Assembly: GCF_010731775.1 (NCBI RefSeq)
Contig: NZ_AP022590.1
Span: forward strand, 1,116,001-1,180,000
Reading direction: 5' to 3'
DNA from: Mycobacterium mantenii
GTDB taxonomy: Bacteria; Actinomycetota; Actinomycetes; Mycobacteriales; Mycobacteriaceae
DNA: 64,000 bases
A model generated the notes under the pieces. The model was not told the origin of the DNA. It did no database searches and was given only the letters and a program-made list of their open reading frames with translations. The position numbers and the translations under genes were made by a program. Shown piece by piece: positions 1-7,490 of this stretch. Numbering within the stretch: position 1 is the first letter of the stretch; each line of letters begins with the position of its first letter.

Positions 1-2
1 CG

Positions 3-617
3 CCCTACGGCAAACGGATCATCCGTGATCCAGGTGGCTACTACAAGGCTCTGACCCGTGAGCACGTCGATGTGGAAGCCAGTGAGCCGGCCGAGGTCAA
101 CGCCAAAGGTGTTGTCACGCAGGACGGTCGGCAGATCGATCTCGACGTGATCATTTATGCCACCGGCTACCACCTTGATTTCTTGTCGACCATCGATATT
201 CGCGGCCGCGGCGGACGCAAGCTCACCGACGAGTGGGGTGACAGCCCCCGCGCCTACCGCGGCGGCACCGTGCCGGGCTTTCCCAACCTGTTCATCACCT
301 CAGCCCCGAACTACAGTCCCGGTCATGGCGCCGGCGCCAATTTCTCGATGGAAGTGCTGTCGCACTACATCATTGAATGCCTGCAACTGATGGCACTGCG
401 CGGTGCGACGACGATTGAGGTCACGCAGCAGGCTTACGACTACTATGTGGCCGCCATCGACGAGGCCATGGCCAACACAGTGTGGTGTCACACCCCGAAC
501 GCGCACACTTACTACCGCTCCGGTTCGGGGCGGGTCGTAGTGGCCACTCCGTACCGGCTGGTGGACCTCTGGCATGAACACCGAGCGCCGATCGAAGAGC
601 ACTTCGAGTTGCGATGA
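3..617 (+). CDS. Flavin-containing monooxygenase / BVMO, C-terminal part (5' end outside window)
   Basis: The reading frame is open from base 3 to the TGA at 615-617, so this is the last ~204 residues of a class B flavin monooxygenase whose start lies upstream of the window. The visible part carries the late ATG motif (IIYATGYHLDF), then the GFPNLF...SPGHGAGANFS stretch typical of cyclohexanone-monooxygenase-like enzymes. Such enzymes use FAD and NADPH to insert oxygen next to a ketone or to oxidise a soft nucleophile. The FAD-binding GxGxxG and the BVMO fingerprint are not visible, so the exact class is unproven. Its stop overlaps the start of the following SDR by 4 bp (ATGA), so the two are co-translated. 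Confidence 0.85.
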   Translation, partial: PYGKRIIRDPGGYYKALTREHVDVEASEPAEVNAKGVVTQDGRQIDLDVIIYATGYHLDFLSTIDIRGRGGRKLTDEWGDSPRAYRGGTVPGFPNLFITSAPNYSPGHGAGANFSMEVLSHYIIECLQLMALRGATTIEVTQQAYDYYVAAIDEAMANTVWCHTPNAHTYYRSGSGRVVVATPYRLVDLWHEHRAPIEEHFELR

Positions 618-1501
618 CGCGATTACTTTCCGGTAGAACGGCTTTAGTCACCGGCAGCAGCCGGGGGATTGGCCGGGCGATCGCGCAGCGATTGGCTGCC
701 GAGGGCGCCACGGTGGCGGTGACGGCGCGAAGCCACACACCCTCGCGGTCCACCCGGGCGGGGCTAGATGCGGTGCTGCCGGGAACGATTGACGAGACGA
801 TTGCCCTGATCGAGAACACGGGGGGATCGGCGTTCGGGCTGGCCGTCGACCTCGAAGACAACGGTGCCCGTGACGGTCTGATCGACCAGGTGCTCGACCG
901 CACCGGCCGTATCGACATCCTGGTCAACAATGCGGGCTTCGCCGACTACTCGGTGATCGAGGAGATGAGTCTGGAGACGTTCGACCGTACGGTGGAGCAC
1001 TACCTGCGCACGCCTTTTGTCCTGACGAAAGCCGCAGTGCCCCATATGCGCAAGCAGGGTGCGGGCTGGATCGTGAACATCGGGTCGGTGACCGGGGTGG
1101 CGCCGGTGAGGCCGTACCGGGACTACAACAAGACTTCGGGCGACGTGATCTACGGGTCCGTGAAGGCCGCGCTGCACCGCTTCACCCAGGGTGTCGCGGC
1201 GGAACTGCTCGACGCCAACATCGCGGTCAACTGCGTGGGTCCATCGACGGCGGTTCGGACACCCGGGGCAGCCCAGTTGATTCCCGACTCGTTTCCGACC
1301 GAATCGGTGGAATACCTGGCCGAAACAGTGTTGGCAATGTGTCACCTTCCCGCGGCCGAGCGCACCGGCTTGGTTGCATTCAGTCTGCACTATCCGTGGT
1401 CACAGCAGTTGCAAGTCCACACACTGGACGGCGAAGGCGAGCTACCCGCGCTGGAGCCACCGACGACGGCCAACCCGAACATCCTGCCGGCGGGAATCTA
1501 G
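614..1501 (+). CDS. Short-chain dehydrogenase/reductase (classical SDR)
   Basis: This 295-residue Rossmann oxidoreductase has the cofactor motif TGSSRGIG near residue 14, an NNAG motif near residue 100 and the catalytic pattern YGSVK after a conserved serine in the NIGSVTG strand. It should interconvert an alcohol and a ketone with NAD(P). The chain is slightly longer than the usual ~250 residues because of an insert after beta-2 (region rich in SRSTRAG) and an extended C-terminus. It overlaps the upstream flavin monooxygenase by 4 bp, which fits an alcohol-to-ketone-to-ester route. It converges on the minus-strand barrel gene that ends at 1508. Substrate unknown. Confidence 0.85.
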   Translation: MTRLLSGRTALVTGSSRGIGRAIAQRLAAEGATVAVTARSHTPSRSTRAGLDAVLPGTIDETIALIENTGGSAFGLAVDLEDNGARDGLIDQVLDRTGRIDILVNNAGFADYSVIEEMSLETFDRTVEHYLRTPFVLTKAAVPHMRKQGAGWIVNIGSVTGVAPVRPYRDYNKTSGDVIYGSVKAALHRFTQGVAAELLDANIAVNCVGPSTAVRTPGAAQLIPDSFPTESVEYLAETVLAMCHLPAAERTGLVAFSLHYPWSQQLQVHTLDGEGELPALEPPTTANPNILPAGI

Positions 1502-1507
1502 CAGGAT

Positions 1508-2131
1508 TCAGCTCAGCACCGGGTCGGTGATCGCACAGAAGCTGTGGCACACCGGATTCCGGATGATGACTTCGGGGCACTCGGGATCGAACCAGCGGTC
1601 CACAACGGCCCAGTGAATCGGGTGCATCAAGTACGCGCCCGTCAGCCCGTCGACGTCGGTGAATTCCTGCTCGAACACGTGGGTCCACCCCTGCGTCCCG
1701 ACCGCTTGCTCGACACGGCTCAGCTGCCAGGCCGTGATCGTCTTGACATACCGCGGCATCAAACGCAGCTCATCTTCGAAGCGAGCGACGGTGTCGCAGT
1801 CGGTGCCGGGACGCACACAGAGCAACAGCGCGCGGTAGACGGTGCCGGTTGCGCCGGTACAGGAAGCCGCGCCTGAATAGCATGCGCCATTGATGGCGGT
1901 GATCGCGGGATCATTCAGCAGTGCCGCGAAATCGGGCTCAGCGGAACGCCATTGGCTTTCCGCCTCGAAGCGCAGGTGCACCAGGACATCGCCGCCGTTG
2001 CGTGCACCCGGTAGCGTTGGCTCGACGAGTCGGCGTTGCGCCGCGGTGCTTGCGGCGGCGGCGCGCACAGCGGCCAGCACACGGTCTCGATCCTGCTCGA
2101 TGACGTCGAGCAGTTGGGTCACGCTATACAT
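1508..2131 (-). CDS. Dabb-type (stress-responsive A/B barrel-like) protein
   Basis: A protein of 207 residues if started at the ATG at 2131; longer in-frame starts upstream would run back through the preceding gene. The C-terminal ~100 residues (RALLLCVRPG through VIIRNPVCHSFC) have the length, beta-alpha-beta-beta pattern and HPIHWAVVDRWF helix of dimeric ferredoxin-like barrel (Dabb/EthD) proteins. The N-terminal half looks like a second, degenerate copy of the fold. The start overlaps the upstream barrel gene by 8 bp. Known members bind or convert small hydrophobic molecules; some are polyketide cyclases or olivetolic acid cyclase-like. No catalytic residue can be assigned here. Confidence 0.65.
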   Translation of the reverse strand: MYSVTQLLDVIEQDRDRVLAAVRAAAASTAAQRRLVEPTLPGARNGGDVLVHLRFEAESQWRSAEPDFAALLNDPAITAINGACYSGAASCTGATGTVYRALLLCVRPGTDCDTVARFEDELRLMPRYVKTITAWQLSRVEQAVGTQGWTHVFEQEFTDVDGLTGAYLMHPIHWAVVDRWFDPECPEVIIRNPVCHSFCAITDPVLS

Positions 2132-2471
2132 CGCAGAGCAGATCGACGTCGTTGGCCGCGGCGGCCACACTGCGCCCGCGCGTCTCGACGAGATCGCCGA
2201 TGCCTTCCCACCATGGCCCGAGGGTGGGGTCCGGCCGGCCCTGCCACGTCATCTCCCACCACGCCTGCAGACTGGGCAGTGACCAGGTGACGGTCACGGT
2301 GTTGGATTGATCGTCGAACCAGATCGGCGGGCTGACCAGGATGTCACGCAGCGTCATACCTCGGTCGCGCGCGGCTGGGGCGTACTCGTTGAGGTAGGTG
2401 TCCACAAATTCCCTGGCACAACCGGGGCGCGTGATGACGCGGTCGACGACAAATATCTCACCGTTGGCCAT
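2124..2471 (-). CDS. Small ferredoxin-like barrel protein (NIPSNAP/Dabb-like)
   Basis: Starting at the ATG at 2471 gives 115 residues beginning MANGEIFVVDRV. The first strand (EIFVVDRVITRPG) followed by an alpha helix and the NTVTVTWSLPS strand is the pattern of NIPSNAP or antibiotic-biosynthesis-monooxygenase-like barrels. It lies downstream of the IclR gene on the same strand, about 205 bp away, and overlaps the next barrel gene by 8 bp. Two such single-fold proteins side by side may assemble together. No active-site residues are recognised. An upstream in-frame start at 2591 is possible but adds sequence without family character. Confidence 0.6.
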   Translation of the reverse strand: MANGEIFVVDRVITRPGCAREFVDTYLNEYAPAARDRGMTLRDILVSPPIWFDDQSNTVTVTWSLPSLQAWWEMTWQGRPDPTLGPWWEGIGDLVETRGRSVAAAANDVDLLCDV

Positions 2472-2676
2472 ATGCAAAGGGTATGGCGCTGTCTCGCGTT
2501 CGGAATGAGTAAGTCCCGTCCACTGGGAGGCGCCGTTCACCGGTTGGATATCCCGTTGACCGAGGGGATGAGCGCGGACACCGACTGGCATTTCACGCTA
2601 CGGCGTCGGCCACCGGCTCAAGGTCAGTCGACAGCACAGCGGCTTCCGGCGTGTCGATTAGGAGGGGTACCGAGGC

Positions 2677-3486
2677 TCACGCGTACTGCAACACGGGGCG
2701 CAGCGGACGCAACGGCTGCAGGGTGGGCGCGACGCGGTGCGGGCCGTCCTCGGCGTGCCGCCAGATGCCCATCGCCGTCATCCGGAGCGGGGCGATCAAC
2801 CGCTGATCGAACGTCATCCGGCTCATCGGACCGCACACCGACACGGCGGCTTTGACCTCCTGGCCCTCGCCGGGTTCGCCGATGGGCGCTGCGACACAAC
2901 CGAATCCGGGCAGCGATTCCTCGCGCTCGAAGGCGACGCCGTGCGCGCGCACCCGGGACAATTCGACGGCGAGCTGCGCGCCGGTGGCGATCGAGTACCT
3001 GGTTTTGCGGACCGCCAGGTCCACCGGGGCATCCTCGTCGCGGTAGGCGAGGATCGCCTTTCCGACGGCGGTGCAGTGCGCGGGCTGTCGGCCGCCGACT
3101 CGGGTGGGTATCGGGGCCAGCGGTGAGGCGCCGACCTTGTCGAGGTAGAGCACGTCGGGTCCGTCGAGGACCGCGAGGTGCACGACCAGGCCCGTGGCGC
3201 GGTGCAGTTCGCGCAGCAGGGGACCGGCGGCGCGCACCAGGCGGTCCTGATGGACCGCGAGCGAGCCCAGCTCGACCAGGCGCATGCCCAGCTCGTAGTC
3301 ACGGCCGCTGCGGCGCAGCCAGCGCAGCTGCACCAGGCGCTCGAGCATCCGGTGCGCAGACGAGCGCGGCAGGCCGGTGCGCCGGACGATCTGGGCCAGC
3401 GTGAGCCGCCCGGGCCCGTCGAATGCGTCGAGGACCAGCGAGATGCGGTCGATGACCGCGGTGGGGGTTTCGACAGGCGCCGACAT
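2677..3486 (-). CDS. IclR-family transcriptional regulator
   Basis: This 269-residue regulator has an N-terminal winged helix-turn-helix (residues ~10-75; LTLAQIVRRTGLPRSSAHRML) and a GAF-like IclR effector domain (from ~80; the PTRVGGRQPAHCTAVGKAILAY segment is the family signature). IclR proteins usually sense aromatic or fatty acid catabolites. The start is fixed by a perfect AGGAGG four bases upstream (3491-3496). A 19-bp perfect palindrome at 3504-3522 lies just upstream of that site and is the obvious autoregulatory operator. It lies downstream of the HsaA/HsaC-like operon on the same strand, so it may regulate that operon, the barrel genes, or both. Confidence 0.92.
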   Translation of the reverse strand: MSAPVETPTAVIDRISLVLDAFDGPGRLTLAQIVRRTGLPRSSAHRMLERLVQLRWLRRSGRDYELGMRLVELGSLAVHQDRLVRAAGPLLRELHRATGLVVHLAVLDGPDVLYLDKVGASPLAPIPTRVGGRQPAHCTAVGKAILAYRDEDAPVDLAVRKTRYSIATGAQLAVELSRVRAHGVAFEREESLPGFGCVAAPIGEPGEGQEVKAAVSVCGPMSRMTFDQRLIAPLRMTAMGIWRHAEDGPHRVAPTLQPLRPLRPVLQYA

Positions 3487-3503
3487 GCGTCCTCCTGGCT
3501 GGC

Positions 3504-3522
3504 ATATTCCTAATAGGAATAT
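3504..3522. promoter_or_regulatory. 19-bp perfect palindrome, candidate IclR operator
   Basis: ATATTCCTAATAGGAATAT is fully self-complementary around a central A (arms of 9 bp). It is AT-rich in GC-rich surroundings and starts 18 bp upstream of the IclR start codon, next to the ribosome binding site. Its length and position match autoregulatory sites of IclR-family proteins. Binding is inferred. Confidence 0.6.
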
Positions 3523-3606
3523 CTGTTTACCATACCGCTGTGGCCACTGTCACACGACGCGCGTGAATTGAAGCCGCCGGACGAAATACCTCGAGCGCGC
3601 GAGCGT

Positions 3607-3648
3607 AAGCACACTGCGAATCCTGGGTGGATTTGTCGCAGTGTGCTT
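3607..3648. terminator. 13-bp perfect inverted repeat, candidate terminator
   Basis: AAGCACACTGCGA (3607-3619) and TCGCAGTGTGCTT (3636-3648) are exact reverse complements with a 16-base loop. The element sits between the stop of the minus-strand flavoprotein gene (3695) and the IclR gene, so it is placed to end the ring-degradation operon. There is no clear U-tract on the minus strand, which is common in mycobacteria. Directly beside it, at 3650-3672, CCCCC-GCAA-GGGG-AGGTG-CCCCC can form competing short hairpins. Confidence 0.45.
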
Positions 3649-3694
3649 TCCCCCGCAAGGGGAGGTGCCCCCAGCTCGCGGCGTCGGAACGAGA

Positions 3695-5161
3695 TCAGCC
3701 CTTCGCGGCAGAGCGCCCCGCGCGGCGGCCGTAGAAGCTGCCGTCACCCAGCGAGACGCCGCTGGCATAACCCCAGGCGGCCAGGCCGGCGGTGCACCGG
3801 CCGGCGGCGAACAGCCCCGGAATGGGCGCACCGCTGACGTGCAGCACCTCAGCGTCCAGCGTGGTGGCCAGCCCGCCCAGGGTGAACCCGCCGGTGTTCT
3901 CGCGCAGGTCGACCGCGCCGACTGGGGAGCCGATCGGCTTGATCCACTCCGGCTTCTTGTGCAGCAGCGGATCCTCGCCGCGCGCGGCGCCCTCGTTGTA
4001 GGCGGCCACCGTCGCCTGCAGCGACCCGGGCGGCAGCCCCATGTCGCGCTCCAGGTCGGCGACGGTGTCGGCCACCCAGGTCGCCGGGCGCAGCATGAAC
4101 TTCGGCGACCAGGAAGCCATCGCCGCCTCCTGCGCGTCGCCGTCGATGATCAGGTAGGCGACGTTGTCCTGCTGGTAGAGGGTGAGCTGCCCGATCCGGC
4201 CCGGATAGGTGTCCTCGGCGACGTAGCGCTGACCGCGGCCGTTGACCAGGATGCCGCGCACCAGCTGCTGCGGGTCGATGAAGATCGCGACCTCGGTGGC
4301 GTCCATGTGCGCCAGGTCGGCGCCCAGCGCCTGGGCCATCCGGATCGCCTGCCCGTCGTGCTGCTCGATCGACGCGGCCGGCCGCCCGGCGATCCGCGGC
4401 GCGAAGCGCGCCACCATCGAGTCGTTGTAGGCGAAGCTGCCGGTCGCCAGGACCACCCCGGAACGCGCCCGAATGCTCATCTCGGTGCCGTACTTTCGGG
4501 CGCGGATCCCCACCACCCGGCCGTCGGATTCGGTGATCAGCCGTTGCACCCGCACGTCGTACAGGGCCCGCGCGCCGGCCATGGTCGCGGTCTCCACCAG
4601 CGGCTTCATCAGCATGTAGCCGGCGCTCGCTTCGCCCTGCTTCTTGTTCTGCATCTGCGGGACGTGGCCGCGCGGCGCGGGGGAGGCAATGGTGTTGAAC
4701 GGGAACGAGTTCTCGCCACCGCTGTACATCAACCCCTGGTCGCCCATCGGCTCCCAGCCGGGCTCGGAGAAGAACTCCGCCTTGAACGGCACGCCGCACC
4801 CGACCAGCCATTCGAAGTGCGCGACGCTGCCGGCGCAGTAATCGGCGATCCGCTGCTCGTCGGCGCCGGGCCCCATCGCGACGTTGAGGAACGCCGCCAT
4901 GTTGTCGACGGAATCGGTGAAACCACATGCCTTTTGGATGGGCGTGCCGCCGCCGAGATAGATGAAGCCGCCGGCCATCGCCGCTGCCCCACCCCAGGAC
5001 CCGGTGCGTTCCAGCACCAGGACCTCGGCGCCGGACGCGGCCGCTTCGACCGCCGCGGCCGCACCGGCGACGCCGTAGCCGGCGATGACGACGTCGGCCT
5101 CGTCATCCCACGAGGTGATCGAGGACGCCGCGACCGGCGTCACGTCCGATTCGGGAGTCAC
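3695..5161 (-). CDS. FAD-dependent dehydrogenase, fumarate reductase / 3-ketosteroid dehydrogenase type
   Basis: With the GTG at 5161 as start the protein is 488 residues. An N-terminal FAD site GYGVAG (~28-33) is followed by ERTGSWGG and AMAGGFIYLGGG. The C-terminal half holds the family signature TGGFTLGGL...PIPGLFAAGRC...YASGVSLGDG. This is the PF00890 flavoprotein fold shared by KstD (1,2-desaturation of ring A in 3-ketosteroids) and fumarate/urocanate reductases. A dehydrogenation feeding the adjacent ring hydroxylase and extradiol dioxygenase is the likely role. The GTG overlaps the stop of the upstream dioxygenase by 4 bp (GTGA). A longer start at 5194 would extend into that gene. Exact substrate unknown. 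Confidence 0.85.
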   Translation of the reverse strand: MTPESDVTPVAASSITSWDDEADVVIAGYGVAGAAAAVEAAASGAEVLVLERTGSWGGAAAMAGGFIYLGGGTPIQKACGFTDSVDNMAAFLNVAMGPGADEQRIADYCAGSVAHFEWLVGCGVPFKAEFFSEPGWEPMGDQGLMYSGGENSFPFNTIASPAPRGHVPQMQNKKQGEASAGYMLMKPLVETATMAGARALYDVRVQRLITESDGRVVGIRARKYGTEMSIRARSGVVLATGSFAYNDSMVARFAPRIAGRPAASIEQHDGQAIRMAQALGADLAHMDATEVAIFIDPQQLVRGILVNGRGQRYVAEDTYPGRIGQLTLYQQDNVAYLIIDGDAQEAAMASWSPKFMLRPATWVADTVADLERDMGLPPGSLQATVAAYNEGAARGEDPLLHKKPEWIKPIGSPVGAVDLRENTGGFTLGGLATTLDAEVLHVSGAPIPGLFAAGRCTAGLAAWGYASGVSLGDGSFYGRRAGRSAAKG

Positions 5162-6066
5162 AGCCGCATGGCCGCGGGCATTTCGCCGACCCACTGGTGG
5201 CCCCAGTAGCTGTCGGCGGTGATTTCCTCTGCGGTGTAGTAGGTTTCGTCGACCCGCATCCCCTCGGTGCCGAATTCGATATCCCAGTCACCGGGTGCGC
5301 GGACGTAGAACGAGACCATCTTGTCGTTGGTGTGCCGCCCGAGGGTGGACGACAGCTGGAATCCCTCGGCGTTGACCCGGTCCAGGGCTTGGCCCACGGC
5401 GTCCAGGGTGTCGACCTCCACCATGATGTGGACCAGGCGCGGGTCGCGCTGGTGTGCGGCCGGGACGATCGCCAGGCTGTGGTGGCGTTCGTTGATGCCG
5501 AGGAACCGAACCCGCACGGGCCCAAACTCTTTGGGCAGCGGCACCCGGAACGCGCCGCGGGCGCGGAACCCCAGCACTTCGGTGTAGAAGTCGAACAGGC
5601 CGTTGGGATCGGTGGCCGGCACCACCACATGGCCCATGCCCTGATCGCCGGTGACGAACTTCGCGCCGAACGGAGTGATGACCGGACTGTGGTCGAGCAC
5701 CGCGCCGTGGAACACCTCGAGCGTGGTGCCGGCGGGATCGGAGAAGGTGATCACCTCTTCGACGCGGCGGGCCTCGGCCTCGTCGGGGGACAGCTGTTTG
5801 TACGCCACGCCCGCCCCGTCGAGCGCGGCCTGCACTCGCTGCAGGGCCGGGTGGTCGCGTACTTCCCAGCCGACGGTCAGCACCCGGTCGGTGTCACCGG
5901 GCACCACGATGAGCCGGGCCGCCCGCTCGTCCATCCGCAGATACAGGGCGGACGGGTCGGGGCCCTTCCCTTCGGCGAAACCGAGGACGCCGAACGCGAA
6001 TTGCCGCCAGCGGTCGATGTCGTTGGTCGAAATCGTGATGTAGCCCAGGCTTCTCAGGTCCGTCAT
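5158..6066 (-). CDS. Extradiol ring-cleavage dioxygenase (HsaC/BphC-type, VOC fold)
   Basis: This 302-residue protein has two VOC modules and keeps the whole type I extradiol active site. The Fe(II) ligands are His146 (GMGHVVVP), His213 (RLVHIMVE) and Glu264 (WDIEFGTEG), with the second-sphere histidine in NERHHSLAI and a tyrosine near 254. Spacing is close to that of BphC/HsaC. The enzyme should open a catechol ring at the meta position using O2, as HsaC does for 3,4-DHSA in steroid breakdown. It lies 16 bp downstream of the HsaA-like gene and overlaps the flavoprotein gene, so all three form one transcription unit. It is intact and probably active. Confidence 0.93.
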   Translation of the reverse strand: MTDLRSLGYITISTNDIDRWRQFAFGVLGFAEGKGPDPSALYLRMDERAARLIVVPGDTDRVLTVGWEVRDHPALQRVQAALDGAGVAYKQLSPDEAEARRVEEVITFSDPAGTTLEVFHGAVLDHSPVITPFGAKFVTGDQGMGHVVVPATDPNGLFDFYTEVLGFRARGAFRVPLPKEFGPVRVRFLGINERHHSLAIVPAAHQRDPRLVHIMVEVDTLDAVGQALDRVNAEGFQLSSTLGRHTNDKMVSFYVRAPGDWDIEFGTEGMRVDETYYTAEEITADSYWGHQWVGEMPAAMRL

Positions 6067-6082
6067 CGTTGTGTTCTCCTGC

Positions 6083-7267
6083 TCAGATCAACGCCCGCAG
6101 CGGACCCTCGGGCGGCTCGACGCCCAGCGAACTCAGCGCCGCCGCGTGATAGGTGGTGCCGGGCACATGGATCGCATGCATCTGCCCGACGTGCACGTCG
6201 CGCCAATACCGTTGCAGTGGCTTGTCCATTCGTGCCGCGTTGCCGCCCGAGCGGGCGAAGATCTCGTCGACCGCCGAGACCGCGCGCCACACCGCGCGAA
6301 CCTGGGTGCGGCGTCCGGCGGCGCGGTCGGCGAATGACACCTCCTTGCCGGCCGCGACCATGTCGTAGATGCGGTCGGCGTTGGCCAGCAGCTCCTGGCG
6401 GGCGGCGTTGATGTCGGCGGCGGCCTCGCCGATCGCGTGCATGACGTAGGGGTCGTCCTTGATCGCGGTTCCGGTGGCCCCGACCCGCTCGCGCTGGTAG
6501 TCCAGATGGGCGGCCAGCGCGCCCTCGGCGATGCCGATGGTGGCCGCCGAGATGCCCAGCGGGAACATCGTCGACCACGGCATCAGGTACAGCGGCTCGG
6601 TCATGCCGGCCTCGCGCTGCGCGGTGCCGTCCATCACCTTCGTGGCGTCCATGGTCCGGTAGGCCGGGACGAACGCGTCGGAGACGATGACGTCCTTGGA
6701 GCCGGTTCCGCGCAGCCCCACCACATTCCACGAGTCCTCGACGATCTGGTAGTCCTTGCGCGGCAGGATCATGTGCAGCATCTGCGGCGGCATCAACGGG
6801 ATGCCCTTGTCGTCGCCGAGCATGGCGCCCAGGATGATCCAGTCGCAGTGGTCGGTGCCCGAGCTGAACTGCCAGCGGCCATTGAACAGGTAGCCGCCGT
6901 CGACGGGTTTGGCCACCCCCTGCGGCGCATACGGGGAGGCCATCCAGGTATCGACGTCGTCGGCCCAGATCTCGGCGGCCACCCTGGGATCGGCGTAGGC
7001 CAGTTGGTAGGGGTGCACGCCCACCACGCCGACGATCCAGCCGGCCGCCGGATCCAGCGCCGCGGTGGCCATCGTCGTCTCGGCGAACTCGCGGGGATGG
7101 ACCTCGAAGCCCTGGTACTGCTTGGTCTGCAGCAGCCGGATCAGGCCGGCGCCCTTCATCAGCTTGACGGTGTCGTCGGTGAGCCGGCCGATGCGTTCGG
7201 CTTCCGCGGCCTGGTCGCGTAACTGGTCGGCCATCGCCACCACCCGGTCGAGTACCCGGTCGCTCAT
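6083..7267 (-). CDS. Flavin-dependent aromatic hydroxylase, HsaA-like (acyl-CoA dehydrogenase fold)
   Basis: At 394 residues it has exactly the length I recall for HsaA. It shows the group D flavin monooxygenase pattern: N-terminal helices, the GRWQFSSGTDHCDWIILGA strand, the NVVGLRGTGSKDV turn and a C-terminal DVHVGQMHAIHVP helix. HsaA adds a second hydroxyl to a phenolic ring (3-HSA to 3,4-DHSA) with FMNH2 delivered by the reductase HsaB. Here it would make the catechol for the dioxygenase immediately downstream. No HsaB-like flavin reductase is visible in this window, so the partner must come from elsewhere. It is the first gene of the minus-strand operon and diverges from the BVMO at 7491. 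Confidence 0.88.
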   Translation of the reverse strand: MSDRVLDRVVAMADQLRDQAAEAERIGRLTDDTVKLMKGAGLIRLLQTKQYQGFEVHPREFAETTMATAALDPAAGWIVGVVGVHPYQLAYADPRVAAEIWADDVDTWMASPYAPQGVAKPVDGGYLFNGRWQFSSGTDHCDWIILGAMLGDDKGIPLMPPQMLHMILPRKDYQIVEDSWNVVGLRGTGSKDVIVSDAFVPAYRTMDATKVMDGTAQREAGMTEPLYLMPWSTMFPLGISAATIGIAEGALAAHLDYQRERVGATGTAIKDDPYVMHAIGEAAADINAARQELLANADRIYDMVAAGKEVSFADRAAGRRTQVRAVWRAVSAVDEIFARSGGNAARMDKPLQRYWRDVHVGQMHAIHVPGTTYHAAALSSLGVEPPEGPLRALI

Positions 7268-7355
7268 ATCGTTGTCCTTACGTCTGTGGGCCTAGTAATG
7301 GTCTACCGCAGTTCCGGGCCGTCCCAAAGGAAATCCCGATGAGCGGACACCCCGC

Positions 7356-7370
7356 CGTCGAATTTCGACG
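7356..7370. promoter_or_regulatory. 15-bp perfect palindrome in a divergent promoter
   Basis: CGTCGAATTTCGACG is self-complementary around a central T (7-bp arms). It lies in the 223-bp gap (7268-7490) between the divergent HsaA-like gene and the BVMO gene, about 90 bp from one start and 120 bp from the other. That position would let one regulator control both arms. The regulator is not known; IclR (2677-3486) is the nearest candidate, although its own palindrome has a different sequence. Confidence 0.45.
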
Positions 7371-7490
7371 TGAACAACCGGCCGGCGGACGCCCGGCGGG
7401 GGATGAATCAGCCGGGAAAACTCGCCCGAACCGTCCGGTGACCGGGAGGGCACGCGGATCGCGCCGGCGAAGGCCCTACGGTGACTGCTT

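Noticed and set aside
3641..5209. Long plus-strand open frame (522 codons) opposite the FAD-dehydrogenase gene
   Set aside because: It is the antisense shadow of a high-GC gene; the translation is Gly/Arg/His/Pro-rich with no fold signature, while the minus strand has clear flavoprotein motifs.
5197..6411. Plus-strand open frame of ~400 codons over the dioxygenase and hydroxylase genes
   Set aside because: Antisense shadow spanning two real genes and their 16-bp gap, with biased composition and no ribosome site.
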